From Fusibacter sp. A1 (GTDB lineage Bacteria > Bacillota > Clostridia > Peptostreptococcales > Acidaminobacteraceae): a DNA stretch of 64,000 nucleotides. Shown in pieces: positions 43,499 to 51,935 of the stretch. The notes beneath the pieces were generated by a model, which did not search any database, was not told where the DNA came from, and saw nothing but the letters and a program-made list of their open reading frames with translations. A program made the translations under genes and the position numbers. Position 1 is the stretch's first letter; each line of letters starts with the position of its first letter. The stretch spans positions 248,001 through 312,000 of the forward strand of contig NZ_QQWI01000001.1 in the NCBI RefSeq assembly GCF_004125825.1, given 5' to 3'.

Positions 43499-44404
43499 CT
43501 ATCCTTTAAGCGTTTGGATAACCCAGTCATAACAGCTTATCAACTCTACAATTGTGATTCTTGTTGATTGATGTTCAAATAGGATGTTCAACTCCTTTGG
43601 TTGCTTGCTAGCGTTGAATGTTTGCAAGAAAGAGTGAGTATCCCCGTAACCGTCGCTTGTTCTTTCATCTTTCGAAACCGGATGATGACGATTGTGCAGT
43701 CCGTGTTCACTCACCATCACATTGGATAAGTGCAAAACCTTTGTATAGGGTGCCAACCTGCCGACCAGCTTTTGCATATCAAAGTTCGGGTCGATCTTAG
43801 CATTGACATGCATCCTTGCGCTATCGAGACATACTTTTACTGCCGAATTTTCTTTGAGTAACCCACTTAAAAACACACCATCGTTCAAATAACCGTTCAG
43901 CAAGTCCAGTTCGAGCACAATTGGTAGATCGTAATGAGTCGACAGTTCGTTAAGGCGCTTTATACAGTCTATGCATAGTTCTTCAAATTCCTTTTTACTG
44001 AGTTCCGATTCCGTGTATCTTTCCTTGTCCTGAACCACAGCTAGGTTCCAAGGTAGCTTAACATCCAATGGCATTGGTTTTGGAAAGTGCATGAGCAAGT
44101 ACTCTATTCCCATTCGCTTACCTAAGATCAGCTCTTGCTCAATCGCATAGAACGCATCCTCACGCTCCTTTTTTTCCTTATGCAAATATAAAGGATCGCG
44201 CTGCTTATAATTCCCTTTAAACATGGGAAAATGTACTCCAACACTGAAACCATGCTTTTCCTTATGTTCAAATAGGGTGTTCACCTCGTCCATCGTTTCA
44301 AAACTGCACACTTCGATTCCTTGTATAAATTCAGGCATGTAATCTCTTGAAAACTTGTCGTGATCAAAGCCACCATGCATGCCAATACGATATGTTTTTT
44401 TCAT
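43499..44404 (-). CDS. Sugar phosphate isomerase/epimerase-like TIM-barrel protein
   Basis: 301 residues of the AP_endonuc_2 / xylose isomerase-like family. Metal-ligand candidates are Glu in IVLELDLLNG, Asp and His in VCLDSARMHVN, His in VLHLSNV and Glu in ILFEHQST. Starts MHGGFDHDKFSRDY, an opening specific for a subgroup whose substrate is not known to me. AAGGAGG precedes the ATG. Upstream are a possible -10 (TAAAAT, 44438-44443) and a copy of the recurrent 17-bp motif. Confidence 0.75.
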   Translation of the reverse strand: MKKTYRIGMHGGFDHDKFSRDYMPEFIQGIEVCSFETMDEVNTLFEHKEKHGFSVGVHFPMFKGNYKQRDPLYLHKEKKEREDAFYAIEQELILGKRMGIEYLLMHFPKPMPLDVKLPWNLAVVQDKERYTESELSKKEFEELCIDCIKRLNELSTHYDLPIVLELDLLNGYLNDGVFLSGLLKENSAVKVCLDSARMHVNAKIDPNFDMQKLVGRLAPYTKVLHLSNVMVSEHGLHNRHHPVSKDERTSDGYGDTHSFLQTFNASKQPKELNILFEHQSTRITIVELISCYDWVIQTLKG

Positions 44405-44471
44405 GCTGTCCTCCTTGCATCTTATCCATTACTACTTATTTTACCAAATAGCACGGGAGAACAGGATGGAT

Positions 44472-44488
44472 TTAAGGTATTTGTAATA
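44472..44488 (-). promoter_or_regulatory. Recurrent 17-bp motif, copy B
   Basis: TTAAGGTATTTGTAATA, one mismatch to copy A. It lies 28 bases upstream of a candidate -10 (TAAAAT on the minus strand) for the sugar isomerase-like gene. Confidence 0.45.
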
Positions 44489-44540
44489 CTAATAATTGAA
44501 GTCCAGAAAACTTGCCGTTGAGGTGGGCATAAGAATAAAA

Positions 44541-44570
44541 AACAGCTTCACTTTTAACAGTGAAACTGTT
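44541..44570 (-). terminator. Intrinsic terminator of the GNAT gene
   Basis: AACAGCTTCAC / GTGAAACTGTT (one mismatch), an 8-base loop and a T run on the minus strand. Confidence 0.7.
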
Positions 44571-44588
44571 TCCATTGTTACTCTTAGT

Positions 44589-44681
44589 TTAATCGGCAAC
44601 GATCTCTTCACTCATCGCCAATCTTAGCCCATCAGCACTTAAACCAAAGACACTGAACTTATCCTCCAATTTTTTCTGAAG
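44589..44681 (-). pseudogene. 3' remnant of a gene related to the EDVV-repeat protein
   Basis: In the frame ending at TAA 44589-44591 one reads LQKKLEDKFSVFGLSADGLR, then LAMSEEIVAD. The protein at 51936-52349 has LQKRLEEKFNSFGLSSDGLK, then LAMNEDVVED at the matching place. Only the last 30 codons survive, overlapping in another frame the 3' end of the GNAT gene. Confidence 0.7.
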
Positions 44682-45177
44682 CTCGCCAGAGCTCTCGCGA
44701 TGTGAAAAAGAGACTTCCACGATCCTGCATGTCGTGCACTTCTTCTATAAACCTATTCTGTTTAAGAAACACGATTGAATTCCTATTTTCAGGGTGTGTC
44801 TCCGCAAAAATTTCATCTTCATTTGTATGCGAGAAGTAGTTTTCGATCAACACTTTTGCCGCTTCCGCACAGTATCCCCGCTTCCAAAACTTTGGCATCA
44901 TCCTGTATCCCAGTTCCGCCTTGCTATCTGAATCTCTCTTGAATATTCCAATCAAACCGATTGGCTCTGTTGATTCTGTTATCTCAAAAAGATAGACATT
45001 CAATAGACCATCACCATATTTCTCGTTCCAATCGTTAATGGAATCAATACAGTATTCCATGGACGCCGTGTCGCTAGATCTAAATCGATTGACCTCTTTA
45101 TCATTATTCAATTCGAATAGGAAGTCCTTGTCTTGCATTGTAAAGGGTCTAATTGTGAGTCTTTCTGTCCTTATCAT
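44659..45177 (-). CDS. GNAT acetyltransferase, RimJ/RimL type
   Basis: 172 residues. Starts TERLTIRPFTMQDKDFLFEL; the acetyl-CoA site is in AELGYRMMPKFWKRGYCAEA, typical for ribosomal-protein or antibiotic N-acetyltransferases of the RimJ/L branch. It is a close paralogue of the protein at 60895-61392, matching along its whole length until the end: the paralogue finishes ...SKESWL, while this one reads ...SRELW and then eight more residues encoded over the fused remnant. ATG 45177 follows GGAAAGG. Substrate unknown. Confidence 0.82.
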   Translation of the reverse strand: MIRTERLTIRPFTMQDKDFLFELNNDKEVNRFRSSDTASMEYCIDSINDWNEKYGDGLLNVYLFEITESTEPIGLIGIFKRDSDSKAELGYRMMPKFWKRGYCAEAAKVLIENYFSHTNEDEIFAETHPENRNSIVFLKQNRFIEEVHDMQDRGSLFFTSRELWRASEKIGG

Positions 45178-45514
45178 CTTTTTCCTTTCCACCTTCCAGG
45201 CGATGGCCTCCATTTGAGTGGAATCACATCATCATTTGAGCCCAACCCATACCTGGAGTAATTGTAATACTTGCTTGGAAATATTTTCATTTCTTATTTT
45301 ACACTATTTCTAGACCTAATTACATAAATCGCTTCGTTTTATTTTGCTTTCAAAGTTCACTTCAAGACCTAAAGCTTCAAAGATCGCGGGCGTGTTATTG
45401 GGGTTTAGACTCACATCATCCGCTTTAACATTTGAGTACCAGAAAACAAGTTGGGTATTAAGCGAATATAGACTAAAACACATTCATCTCAATCATGTTT
45501 AATAGGAGCAAAAA
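45178..45514. other. Divergent intergenic region
   Basis: Between the GNAT and diguanylate cyclase genes. It holds copy C of the recurrent motif (45253-45269) and AT-rich promoter-like DNA. No gene seen. Confidence 0.4.
45253..45269 (-). promoter_or_regulatory. Recurrent 17-bp motif, copy C (degenerate)
   Basis: CTGGAGTAATTGTAATA: the TAATTGTAATA core is exact, the left part differs. It lies 76 bases upstream of the GNAT start; no -10 at the spacing of copies A, B and D. Confidence 0.35.
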
Positions 45515-46579
45515 ATGAAATCACTGGAAGTGCTGAATAAATTAACTCACGAAGAACTTTTACTTTACTCCTTACTTGCGATAATCATTCTAACAACGGT
45601 CTTATTTCTGAGCATTTATATGATCTGGGTTCCATTTTGGCCTGCCCGGTTGGTGCATATCGTCTATTTGGCATTTCACTTCACACTCATCAGCGCTCTG
45701 AAACGGAAACGCTATTTGTACGTGAAGTTGAGTATCATCATAACAAATATCGTTCAGCTTTCTTTAGCGACATTCCTTTGGTTTCCTTTGACGACTAATT
45801 ATGAGCTTTTTTATTTCTTACTGCCGATGGGATCCTTCGTAATAATGGATATCACCAAGCTAAAGGAAAGAGTTTTCGCATTAGCAATTAGTTTTGCCAG
45901 CCTCTTTCTTTTTTTTATCAGTCGATTCTCAGCAGTGAACTTCTACATTTATGAGATTGGACACGCTCCCGCAAGGATCATTTCTTTCTTTACCATTCTC
46001 TCTACCATGACCATACTCATCCTATATTTCTATTTGCATGCTTATTACTTAGCACAAAAAAGAGTGGAACTGGAGTACCTGGCAAACACCGACAGCCTTA
46101 CCGACATTAGCAATCGACGAAACTTCTACAATCAAAGCAAGTTGGAATTTGATCTTGCACATAAGTACAATCACACCTTTACTTTGCTCCTTATGGACAT
46201 TGACCATTTTAAAAAAATCAATGATACCTATGGTCATGATGCCGGAGATGAAGTCCTAAGGCAAGTTACCAAAGCTATAAAAGAAAACGTAAGAGATCAA
46301 GATATCTTTGCAAGACATGGTGGTGAGGAGTTCACACTTCTGCTAAGACGCACTGATGAGGTGAAAGGCTTATTGATTGCAGAAAAAATCCGTCACCTTA
46401 TTGAGGACCTTGACATAATGACTCATGGTCATATCTTAAAAATAACTGTAAGCATAGGAGTTGTTCAGTTTACAAAGAGTTTATCTGAATTTGATATGCT
46501 GGTAAACCTGGCAGACCACGCTTTATACGAAGCGAAAAGACTTGGTAGAAATCGTTTCGTATTCAAGGAATCAACTTAA
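45515..46579 (+). CDS. Membrane-bound diguanylate cyclase
   Basis: 354 residues: six hydrophobic segments in the first 185 residues (a 5-6 helix membrane sensor without a recognised signature) and a C-terminal GGDEF domain. The active site is RHGGEEFTLLLRR and the inhibitory site RDQD sits five residues before it; both metal and substrate residues (LLMDIDHFKKINDTYGHDAGD) are intact. It synthesises c-di-GMP in response to a membrane or lipid-soluble signal. AGGAG precedes the ATG. Second active-looking cyclase of the window. Confidence 0.9.
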   Translation: MKSLEVLNKLTHEELLLYSLLAIIILTTVLFLSIYMIWVPFWPARLVHIVYLAFHFTLISALKRKRYLYVKLSIIITNIVQLSLATFLWFPLTTNYELFYFLLPMGSFVIMDITKLKERVFALAISFASLFLFFISRFSAVNFYIYEIGHAPARIISFFTILSTMTILILYFYLHAYYLAQKRVELEYLANTDSLTDISNRRNFYNQSKLEFDLAHKYNHTFTLLLMDIDHFKKINDTYGHDAGDEVLRQVTKAIKENVRDQDIFARHGGEEFTLLLRRTDEVKGLLIAEKIRHLIEDLDIMTHGHILKITVSIGVVQFTKSLSEFDMLVNLADHALYEAKRLGRNRFVFKEST

Positions 46580-46982
46580 TAATGGATCCCTGCCGTGCCC
46601 TTCACCTACATTATGCCATAGGACCGTCAGGTTTGAGGATGGATTCTATCTATTTAAAGCAACTTATCTCTTCCTGTTATGCTGTTTCACAATTTTTCAC
46701 TTTCCAGTATTGTGAGCTGTTTCGGGTGCGCTCAAAAGCTTATTCTCAAACTTTCCAGCGATATACTTCAATTTAAGGTTTTATTATCAGGCCATTTGAC
46801 TACCCGCCCCTGATCATCTAAAAATTATTAACCATACTCATGATGGTTCTTCCTTAGTATCCAGCAAAGCTTAGCAGTTCAATCAAAATTTAATTTTCCC
46901 CTTCATACTTGTGTAATCCCAATAAAAAACTCCAGTCATTCACAAGAAATCATGATCAACTGGAGTTAACTGCAAATTATCT
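46580..46982. other. Gene-poor stretch of about 400 bases
   Basis: Only short frames without ribosome binding sites. A minus-strand frame around 46690-46770 reads NLKLKYIAGKFENKLLSA but is too short to interpret. The terminator at 46928-46967 belongs to the frame that follows. Confidence 0.4.
46928..46967 (-). terminator. Intrinsic terminator
   Basis: AACTCCAGT / ACTGGAGTT with a 22-base loop; the minus strand continues into TTTTTATT. It sits 16 bases past the small minus-strand frame. Confidence 0.6.
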
Positions 46983-47189
46983 TTATTTTTTAATCCAATA
47001 CAGTCTACAGTCCTTCGGTCTGTCAAAGAAGCCGTACTGTATCAGATATCGCCTTATCCTTGCTATATCATCACTGATGGTTTTTAACCTTTCGTTTAAC
47101 TCCTTACTCAGAGCAGACGTTTGATAAAGAAACCGATCAAGCTGGATTTGATCTTTAAAGACTTCAACGACGGCAAGGTCCAAGAGCAT
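46983..47189 (-). CDS. Small hypothetical protein or remnant
   Basis: 68 codons from ATG 47189, but the open frame with similar composition goes back to about 47300 without a start codon (FRNSRFEIIETHIEVDHKDI), so it may be the 3' part of a longer lost gene. The product is helical and charged: LDLAVVEVFKDQIQLDRFLY, then SDDIARIRRYLIQYGFFD. No family. The terminator directly downstream argues that it was transcribed. Confidence 0.35.
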   Translation of the reverse strand: MLLDLAVVEVFKDQIQLDRFLYQTSALSKELNERLKTISDDIARIRRYLIQYGFFDRPKDCRLYWIKK

Positions 47190-47384
47190 GTCTAGGATAT
47201 CCTTATGATCGACCTCTATGTGCGTTTCGATAATTTCGAATCGGCTATTCCTAAAATCTAGAAAAAGCTTGTTAATATAGCTTACCAGTGGCTAACATCA
47301 TTTAATCTTGTTAGAATGAAGCCGTTGGAGTATTATGATAAGTGTACCCCCACCCAATTAAGTATTGGAAGCACCAGGAAATAT

Positions 47385-47822
47385 ATGACATCAATATCTA
47401 AAAGAGAACTAACCAAAAAATTTGACACAAAAGAAATGATCAGGGCTTCAGTCTTGATGGGAACTGGTGTGATAGTGCCATTTGCAATGCACTTTTTGGG
47501 AGCCGCGAGCCCGGTGTTTTTACCTATGCATATTCCAGTAATTGTTGCAGGCTTCATACTTACTAGCCCCTATGCCGTGCTGGTTGCAATCATGACACCT
47601 CTTGTGAACAGCCTCTTGACAGGCATGCCACCTATTTATCCAATTTTGCCTATAATGATAGTTGAACTTACTTGTTACGCGCTGGCTGCAAACCTAAGCT
47701 ATAAAAAGTTCAAACTCATCGTGCTTCTTTCTCTGCTGATCAACCTTATTTTCGGAAGACTCGGAGCAGGTCTTACCCTTGCAGTCTTAGTCGCTGCAAT
47801 GGGGCTGAAGATTGAGCAGTAG
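47385..47822 (+). CDS. ECF-transporter S-component-like membrane protein, possibly C-terminally shortened
   Basis: 145 residues from ATG 47385 (an in-frame ATG at 47316 gives 168). Hydrophobic throughout, with the stretch VFLPMHIPVIVAGFILTSPY and MPPIYPILPIMIVELTCYAL, which is characteristic of substrate-binding (S) components of energy-coupling-factor vitamin transporters. The usual protein is about 170-185 residues; here it ends soon after NLIFGRLGAGL, so the last helix seems to be missing. TAGAAT at 47312-47317 would place transcription start after the upstream ATG, favouring 47385. No ATPase or T-component genes nearby. Confidence 0.6.
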   Translation: MTSISKRELTKKFDTKEMIRASVLMGTGVIVPFAMHFLGAASPVFLPMHIPVIVAGFILTSPYAVLVAIMTPLVNSLLTGMPPIYPILPIMIVELTCYALAANLSYKKFKLIVLLSLLINLIFGRLGAGLTLAVLVAAMGLKIEQ

Positions 47823-47894
47823 AAGACAAGTTGGGTGCGAAATGAGTATCGCGTATACAAATCCATTGCAAGACAAGAGGATTACTGGTTGCTT

Positions 47895-48644
47895 TTAGTC
47901 TCCATAGGTCGCATCCTTTATGAAATTTTCATATGCGAGTTTTTCTTCTGAGAATAGATCCTTATAGACGTTCAGAGTCTCTTCGTCAATTTCCTCGTTC
48001 ATGTACTTATAAATCGCAAGTTCATAATTTGATTTAGCTAGCAAAAGTCTAGAATCTTGAATGCCACCTCTTAAATCCACTAAAAAGTTATGAGAACCGA
48101 TTACCTGATCCGACCAATCCAAGTTACCTATCTCACTTATTTGATTTTCAGATAAGCTGGCTTTGGTTAACTCTGTTAATTTAACGAAACTTTGTATGTA
48201 TCCACTGATATGGTCAAGACTTGTCTCATATAGATATGGTTTAAACTTAATCCAATCTCCATCTTTTACTTGCGAAAAATAGGTAAAGCCAACCGGATCG
48301 TCAAACGGAAATACAATAGGTTGATTAAGCACATCAAATTGAGTTCCAATTTCACTTTTGCTCTTTTCAATCTTTGAAATAGTCGATTCCATTTCCTTAA
48401 TGATACCTTCAAGTTCTTCAACTGAGCCTTTCAACACTTCATTTTGACTGTTAAGTTTAGTATTTTCATTCTTAAATCCTTCGATTGCAGTTTCTCTATC
48501 AGAAATCAAATGGTTTAGTTCGTCTTGATTCCTTTCTAATTCAGTAATTTTACTGTGACTAATCATATTGTTATAAGCGAGTAGAACTAACCCGATGATT
48601 GAACCAGTGAGTACAATCGTTAGGAGAATCTTATTGAATTTCAT
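47895..48644 (-). CDS. Hypothetical membrane-anchored coiled-coil protein
   Basis: 249 residues. One N-terminal helix (about 6-25), a long heptad coiled coil (about 33-95, ITELERNQDELNHLISDRE and the following Asn/Glu/Lys-rich part), then a soluble alpha/beta domain of about 150 residues (VFPFDDPVGFTYFSQVKDG). No known motif. It would face outside with its coiled coil and C-terminal domain. Isolated gene; function unknown. Confidence 0.6.
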   Translation of the reverse strand: MKFNKILLTIVLTGSIIGLVLLAYNNMISHSKITELERNQDELNHLISDRETAIEGFKNENTKLNSQNEVLKGSVEELEGIIKEMESTISKIEKSKSEIGTQFDVLNQPIVFPFDDPVGFTYFSQVKDGDWIKFKPYLYETSLDHISGYIQSFVKLTELTKASLSENQISEIGNLDWSDQVIGSHNFLVDLRGGIQDSRLLLAKSNYELAIYKYMNEEIDEETLNVYKDLFSEEKLAYENFIKDATYGD

Positions 48645-48883
48645 TGCTTATCTACACTCCTCTCATCTATCTTTACTTTGAGCAACGAGCAAATCGGAAA
48701 GACGTCACCATCTATCTTGTTAAAAGTCCTTCATGGCCAAATCAGCCTCGTGAATCTCTTTATTAAATTCTCCTTCTTTAACACTCGAAACCTTTGAAAC
48801 ATACCTGTTAATGAGCTGGTTTGCAGATTACACTACTCCCACTAATTTTTTTTGCGAGTCAATGACAGATATGCGTGCTTGCC

Positions 48884-48912
48884 TTTACACGCTATACCCT
48901 AGGTGTTAGAAT
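48884..48912 (+). promoter_or_regulatory. Promoter predicted to give a leaderless mRNA
   Basis: TTTACA (48884-48889), exactly 17 bases, TAGAAT (48907-48912). The seventh base after the -10 is the A of the ATG at 48919, and no Shine-Dalgarno sequence lies upstream of that ATG. Confidence 0.55.
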
Positions 48913-48918
48913 GATTTT

Positions 48919-49605
48919 ATGATAAAAGTCGACTTCAATATAAAATGTTTTACAAAAGAAGAACTGAATATCGCATATAAACCGGATGAAGCGTATGAGG
49001 GCTGCAAAAGATGTAGTAATTATAATTTCAATTACAGCTGTCCTGATTTACCCTACACCGCTGAAGAATATCTTAAGGACTATGATTACGTCCTATTTGT
49101 TCTTGCAGAAATTCACACCGAATCCATCCAGGAGCATATGGAAAACTGGGACGTGTCCGATTTTCCATCAAGGGTGCTGACCAATCATCTCAAAAGGCTG
49201 GATGATAAAGAAGTGCCTCTCAGTAGTGCCGTGTCCATGTATCTGTACAATCAGATAAAAGACATCATGACAGAGCGTCTTCTTTTGATGGAAGCGGATT
49301 TGGATGTGTTGGGGCTGCCACCGGGATCTTGCACAAGGTGCAAAGACTGCCTGAAGGAGATTGGAAAACCATGCGTTCACCCAGATAAGATCCGCCATTC
49401 GATAGAAGCGCTAGGTTATCTTGTATCCGATATCTACCGTCTGTTCTTTGATAAGAAACTGGGTTGGACAAAAGGCAAGCTGTCAGATACCATTCACAGT
49501 TGCAATGTAATCTTTGCGAAAGAGGAGTTAAACGTAGACGTTATAAGACCTTATTTAGAAGGCATAACCCTTACTCTTCCAGAAACAAAGGACCCTTACA
49601 TTTAG
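48919..49605 (+). CDS. DUF2284 Cys-rich metal-binding protein
   Basis: 228 residues. N-terminal CKRCSNYNFNYSCPD and later CTRCKDCLKEIGKPCVHPDK give the Cys pattern of DUF2284, thought to hold iron-sulfur clusters. The family is widespread in anaerobes and of unknown function; a redox role is an inference from the cysteines. It lacks a ribosome binding site and is probably translated from a leaderless transcript. A convergent terminator follows. Confidence 0.8.
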   Translation: MIKVDFNIKCFTKEELNIAYKPDEAYEGCKRCSNYNFNYSCPDLPYTAEEYLKDYDYVLFVLAEIHTESIQEHMENWDVSDFPSRVLTNHLKRLDDKEVPLSSAVSMYLYNQIKDIMTERLLLMEADLDVLGLPPGSCTRCKDCLKEIGKPCVHPDKIRHSIEALGYLVSDIYRLFFDKKLGWTKGKLSDTIHSCNVIFAKEELNVDVIRPYLEGITLTLPETKDPYI

Positions 49606-49609
49606 CTAA

Positions 49610-49656
49610 AATGAGCACTGCATTCTACGAAATTTTCATAGAGAGCAGTGCTCATT
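49610..49656. terminator. Bidirectional intrinsic terminator
   Basis: AATGAGCACTG / CAGTGCTCATT with a 25-base partly paired loop between convergent DUF2284 and GNAT genes. Confidence 0.65.
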
Positions 49657-49657
49657 C

Positions 49658-50086
49658 TTAATCCTCATAATAAAGGTAATCCGATTTTCCAGGGTATTTT
49701 GCCATGGCTGTCTTATGTTTATTGAATCCTAGTTTGGTATAAAAGTCTACCGCTTCAAAAGATGAGGTCAGACCGATCAGTAGATTTTCATTACCTTCAA
49801 TAAGCTTATCCATAACCGCTCGACCGATTCCCAACTTTCTGTGCGAAGGTAGAACTGCAATATCGTGTATCCAACCATAGCATTCACCATCCGAGATCAT
49901 TCTACCCGAACCTATGACAACTCCCGATTCCCACGCGGTAACAACAGAATGGCTCTTTTCAAAGGCTCTACGGATTTTATCGGTTTCTCGTTTACGACCT
50001 AAACCAATGCACATATTCGTCACATCATAAAGGTCAACCAACTTCTCCCAATCAAGATCTACCAAATCGGTTTTGTATGTTATCAT
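49658..50086 (-). CDS. GNAT acetyltransferase
   Basis: 142 residues. The acetyl-CoA-binding core is IHDIAVLPSHRKLGIGRAVM (R-x2-x-G-x-G/A loop), then FYTKLGFNKHKTAMAKY at the C-terminus as in small single-domain N-acetyltransferases. ATG 50086 with GGAGG upstream is chosen; the frame could extend further but has no ribosome site. Substrate unknown. Not closely related to the other GNAT proteins of the window. Confidence 0.8.
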   Translation of the reverse strand: MITYKTDLVDLDWEKLVDLYDVTNMCIGLGRKRETDKIRRAFEKSHSVVTAWESGVVIGSGRMISDGECYGWIHDIAVLPSHRKLGIGRAVMDKLIEGNENLLIGLTSSFEAVDFYTKLGFNKHKTAMAKYPGKSDYLYYED

Positions 50087-50224
50087 CTCTTTCCTCCATG
50101 CGCTATAGATCATCTGAATAATCATTTGCCGATCACTCACAATTATATCATTCAATTCATTTCAAAAATGCGAAAGAACTCCTATACCTATCTTTTGAGC
50201 CTTTTACTACTCGATGAGTCGTGT

Positions 50225-50701
50225 TCAAATCTCCTCTTTTGTCGCATATGAATCAAGCGTCTCCTTGCAGCGATGGCACTGCTTCTCATAATACGAGAAT
50301 TTCAGACCACAGCTGCAAGTCCATCTGCGTTCCGATGCGTCAAGCCACTCTTTCAATCCTTGCCTCATATGATCTGTATTTTTAATAATATCGAGTCGAT
50401 GTCTTGCACCGTCCAATACAGCACCGTCTTGATGGAATTTCATTACGATGTCGCAAGGAAAATCATTACATGCACCACAATACTCTAGTCCCTTGTTATG
50501 AGCGCATTTTCTAATTTCACATTTGCTACAGTGCTCTGATAGCGAATCAGAATTACAGCCGTTGCATTTAAGCTTATCAATAGCTGGAGTTAGGTACTTA
50601 TCCGTTTTAAGAAGATGCTCCTGCCCTTCTTGAAAAGCAAGATAATTATCACAGCCACCGCAATATAGACCACACGCACCTATTAGCTTATCATTCATCA
50701 T
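50225..50701 (-). CDS. DUF3795 Cys-rich protein
   Basis: 158 residues with many cysteines: ACGLYCGGCDNYLA, KCNGCNSDSLSEHCSKCEIR, CAHNKGLEYCGACNDFPC, and a C-terminal CSCGLKFSYYEKQCHRC that looks like a separate zinc ribbon. The first two thirds are the DUF3795 pattern. Likely metal-binding, function unknown. GGAGG lies 5 bases before ATG 50701. Confidence 0.8.
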   Translation of the reverse strand: MMNDKLIGACGLYCGGCDNYLAFQEGQEHLLKTDKYLTPAIDKLKCNGCNSDSLSEHCSKCEIRKCAHNKGLEYCGACNDFPCDIVMKFHQDGAVLDGARHRLDIIKNTDHMRQGLKEWLDASERRWTCSCGLKFSYYEKQCHRCKETLDSYATKEEI

Positions 50702-50767
50702 TCGATCCTCCATGTTTATCTAAAAAAACTCGACCAACCAACTTTAATTTTAGTAAAATCCTCAAAC

Positions 50768-51718
50768 TCATTTTTCAGTTAACGACAAATAAACAATGAT
50801 CGCATTCGCGGCATTTTCAACTAGCGATTCCCAGTGATCACTTATGTACACTGCGTCGCCCTCATGATCTGCAAAACCATATTCGATGATGTAGCTAGGT
50901 GAATCGATGTACTTATGCATAAAATAGTAATCAAACTCAGGCGTGTCGCCCCTTCTATTGATGACTCTTAAAACCTTCAGATCCTCACTAGCGATTGCCT
51001 GGGCTAAAGTCTGAGCAAACTCCCGATCTGAGAGTTGACTGTAATGCACCTCAATCCCACTTGTCTTTTCATTGTATTTATTTATATGATTGCTGATAAA
51101 CAGATCCGGCTTGATATAATTCGCAAGTTCAGCTCGTGTGAGGTTGGATACATAGTCGTCGGTGTCCCTAGTTAGAACGACATTGATTCCTGCGGCCTTT
51201 AGTAGCTCTTCCATTCTAAGGGTCATCTTAAGATTCATCTCTTTCTCAATAAATAAATCACTGTTCCCTTCACCCTCATCTAAGCCCCCATGCCCTGCAT
51301 CAAGTACTACAAGCGGCCTATCATAAGTAAAGTTCAGCTGACCTTGGGGATTTCTTAACCACTGCAAATGCGAAATTTCAGAAGTATTGGGGTCATATAG
51401 GTATTGCACCTCTACTATCGAACCGATCTGAGCAAGTCGGTATTCAACAGCACTAACTGCTAGAACATCAGCATACTCTGAGTTGAGCAGTTCAAATTCA
51501 AGTAAATAGTCTTTTGTCTCATCCTCGTCAGTCCACTTATCGCTAATCATCACTTTTGATGTCTGCCATTCCAGCTGTTGTTCTATTGCTGCTTCAACCA
51601 CTACTTTAGGAACCTCAGCTTTTTGAGTTCCTTTATCCCATAGGTATTTTCCAACTAATAGACCGATACCGATTCCTATGATGAGTAGTACAATTTGAAT
51701 ACTCCTTTGTTTTTTCAT
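50768..51718 (-). CDS. N-acetylmuramoyl-L-alanine amidase (Amidase_3) with membrane anchor
   Basis: 316 residues: an N-terminal helix (about 8-24, VLLIIGIGIGLLVGKYL), a linker domain of about 110 residues, and a zinc amidase domain. Zinc ligands and catalytic residues can be placed: His in VVLDAGHGGLDEG, Glu in IEKEMNLKM, His in ISNHINKY and Glu in IIEYGFADHEGD. It cuts the bond between muramic acid and the stem peptide of peptidoglycan, acting outside the membrane. Single gene. Confidence 0.9.
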   Translation of the reverse strand: MKKQRSIQIVLLIIGIGIGLLVGKYLWDKGTQKAEVPKVVVEAAIEQQLEWQTSKVMISDKWTDEDETKDYLLEFELLNSEYADVLAVSAVEYRLAQIGSIVEVQYLYDPNTSEISHLQWLRNPQGQLNFTYDRPLVVLDAGHGGLDEGEGNSDLFIEKEMNLKMTLRMEELLKAAGINVVLTRDTDDYVSNLTRAELANYIKPDLFISNHINKYNEKTSGIEVHYSQLSDREFAQTLAQAIASEDLKVLRVINRRGDTPEFDYYFMHKYIDSPSYIIEYGFADHEGDAVYISDHWESLVENAANAIIVYLSLTEK

Positions 51719-51935
51719 TTAGTTAAACCTTTCATACATTGCTGTCAGAGGCGGTTCGGGTTTGTCTTCACTATTTATACACTTATTATAGCATGGACCT
51801 AGAGGGATGTTCATCATTGCACCAAACACAAGTTTATTTACTTTCATCATAACAAAAAAGCAACTGTCATTAGTTTTTAAACTCATAACAGCTGCCAATA
51901 TTCAAGTACTCTCTTTGATTTCTGTAATCCGACAA

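Noticed and set aside
45441..47860. Shared string ACAAGTTGGGT upstream of 45515 and downstream of 47822
   Set aside because: Only about 11 bases agree and the contexts differ; compatible with chance.
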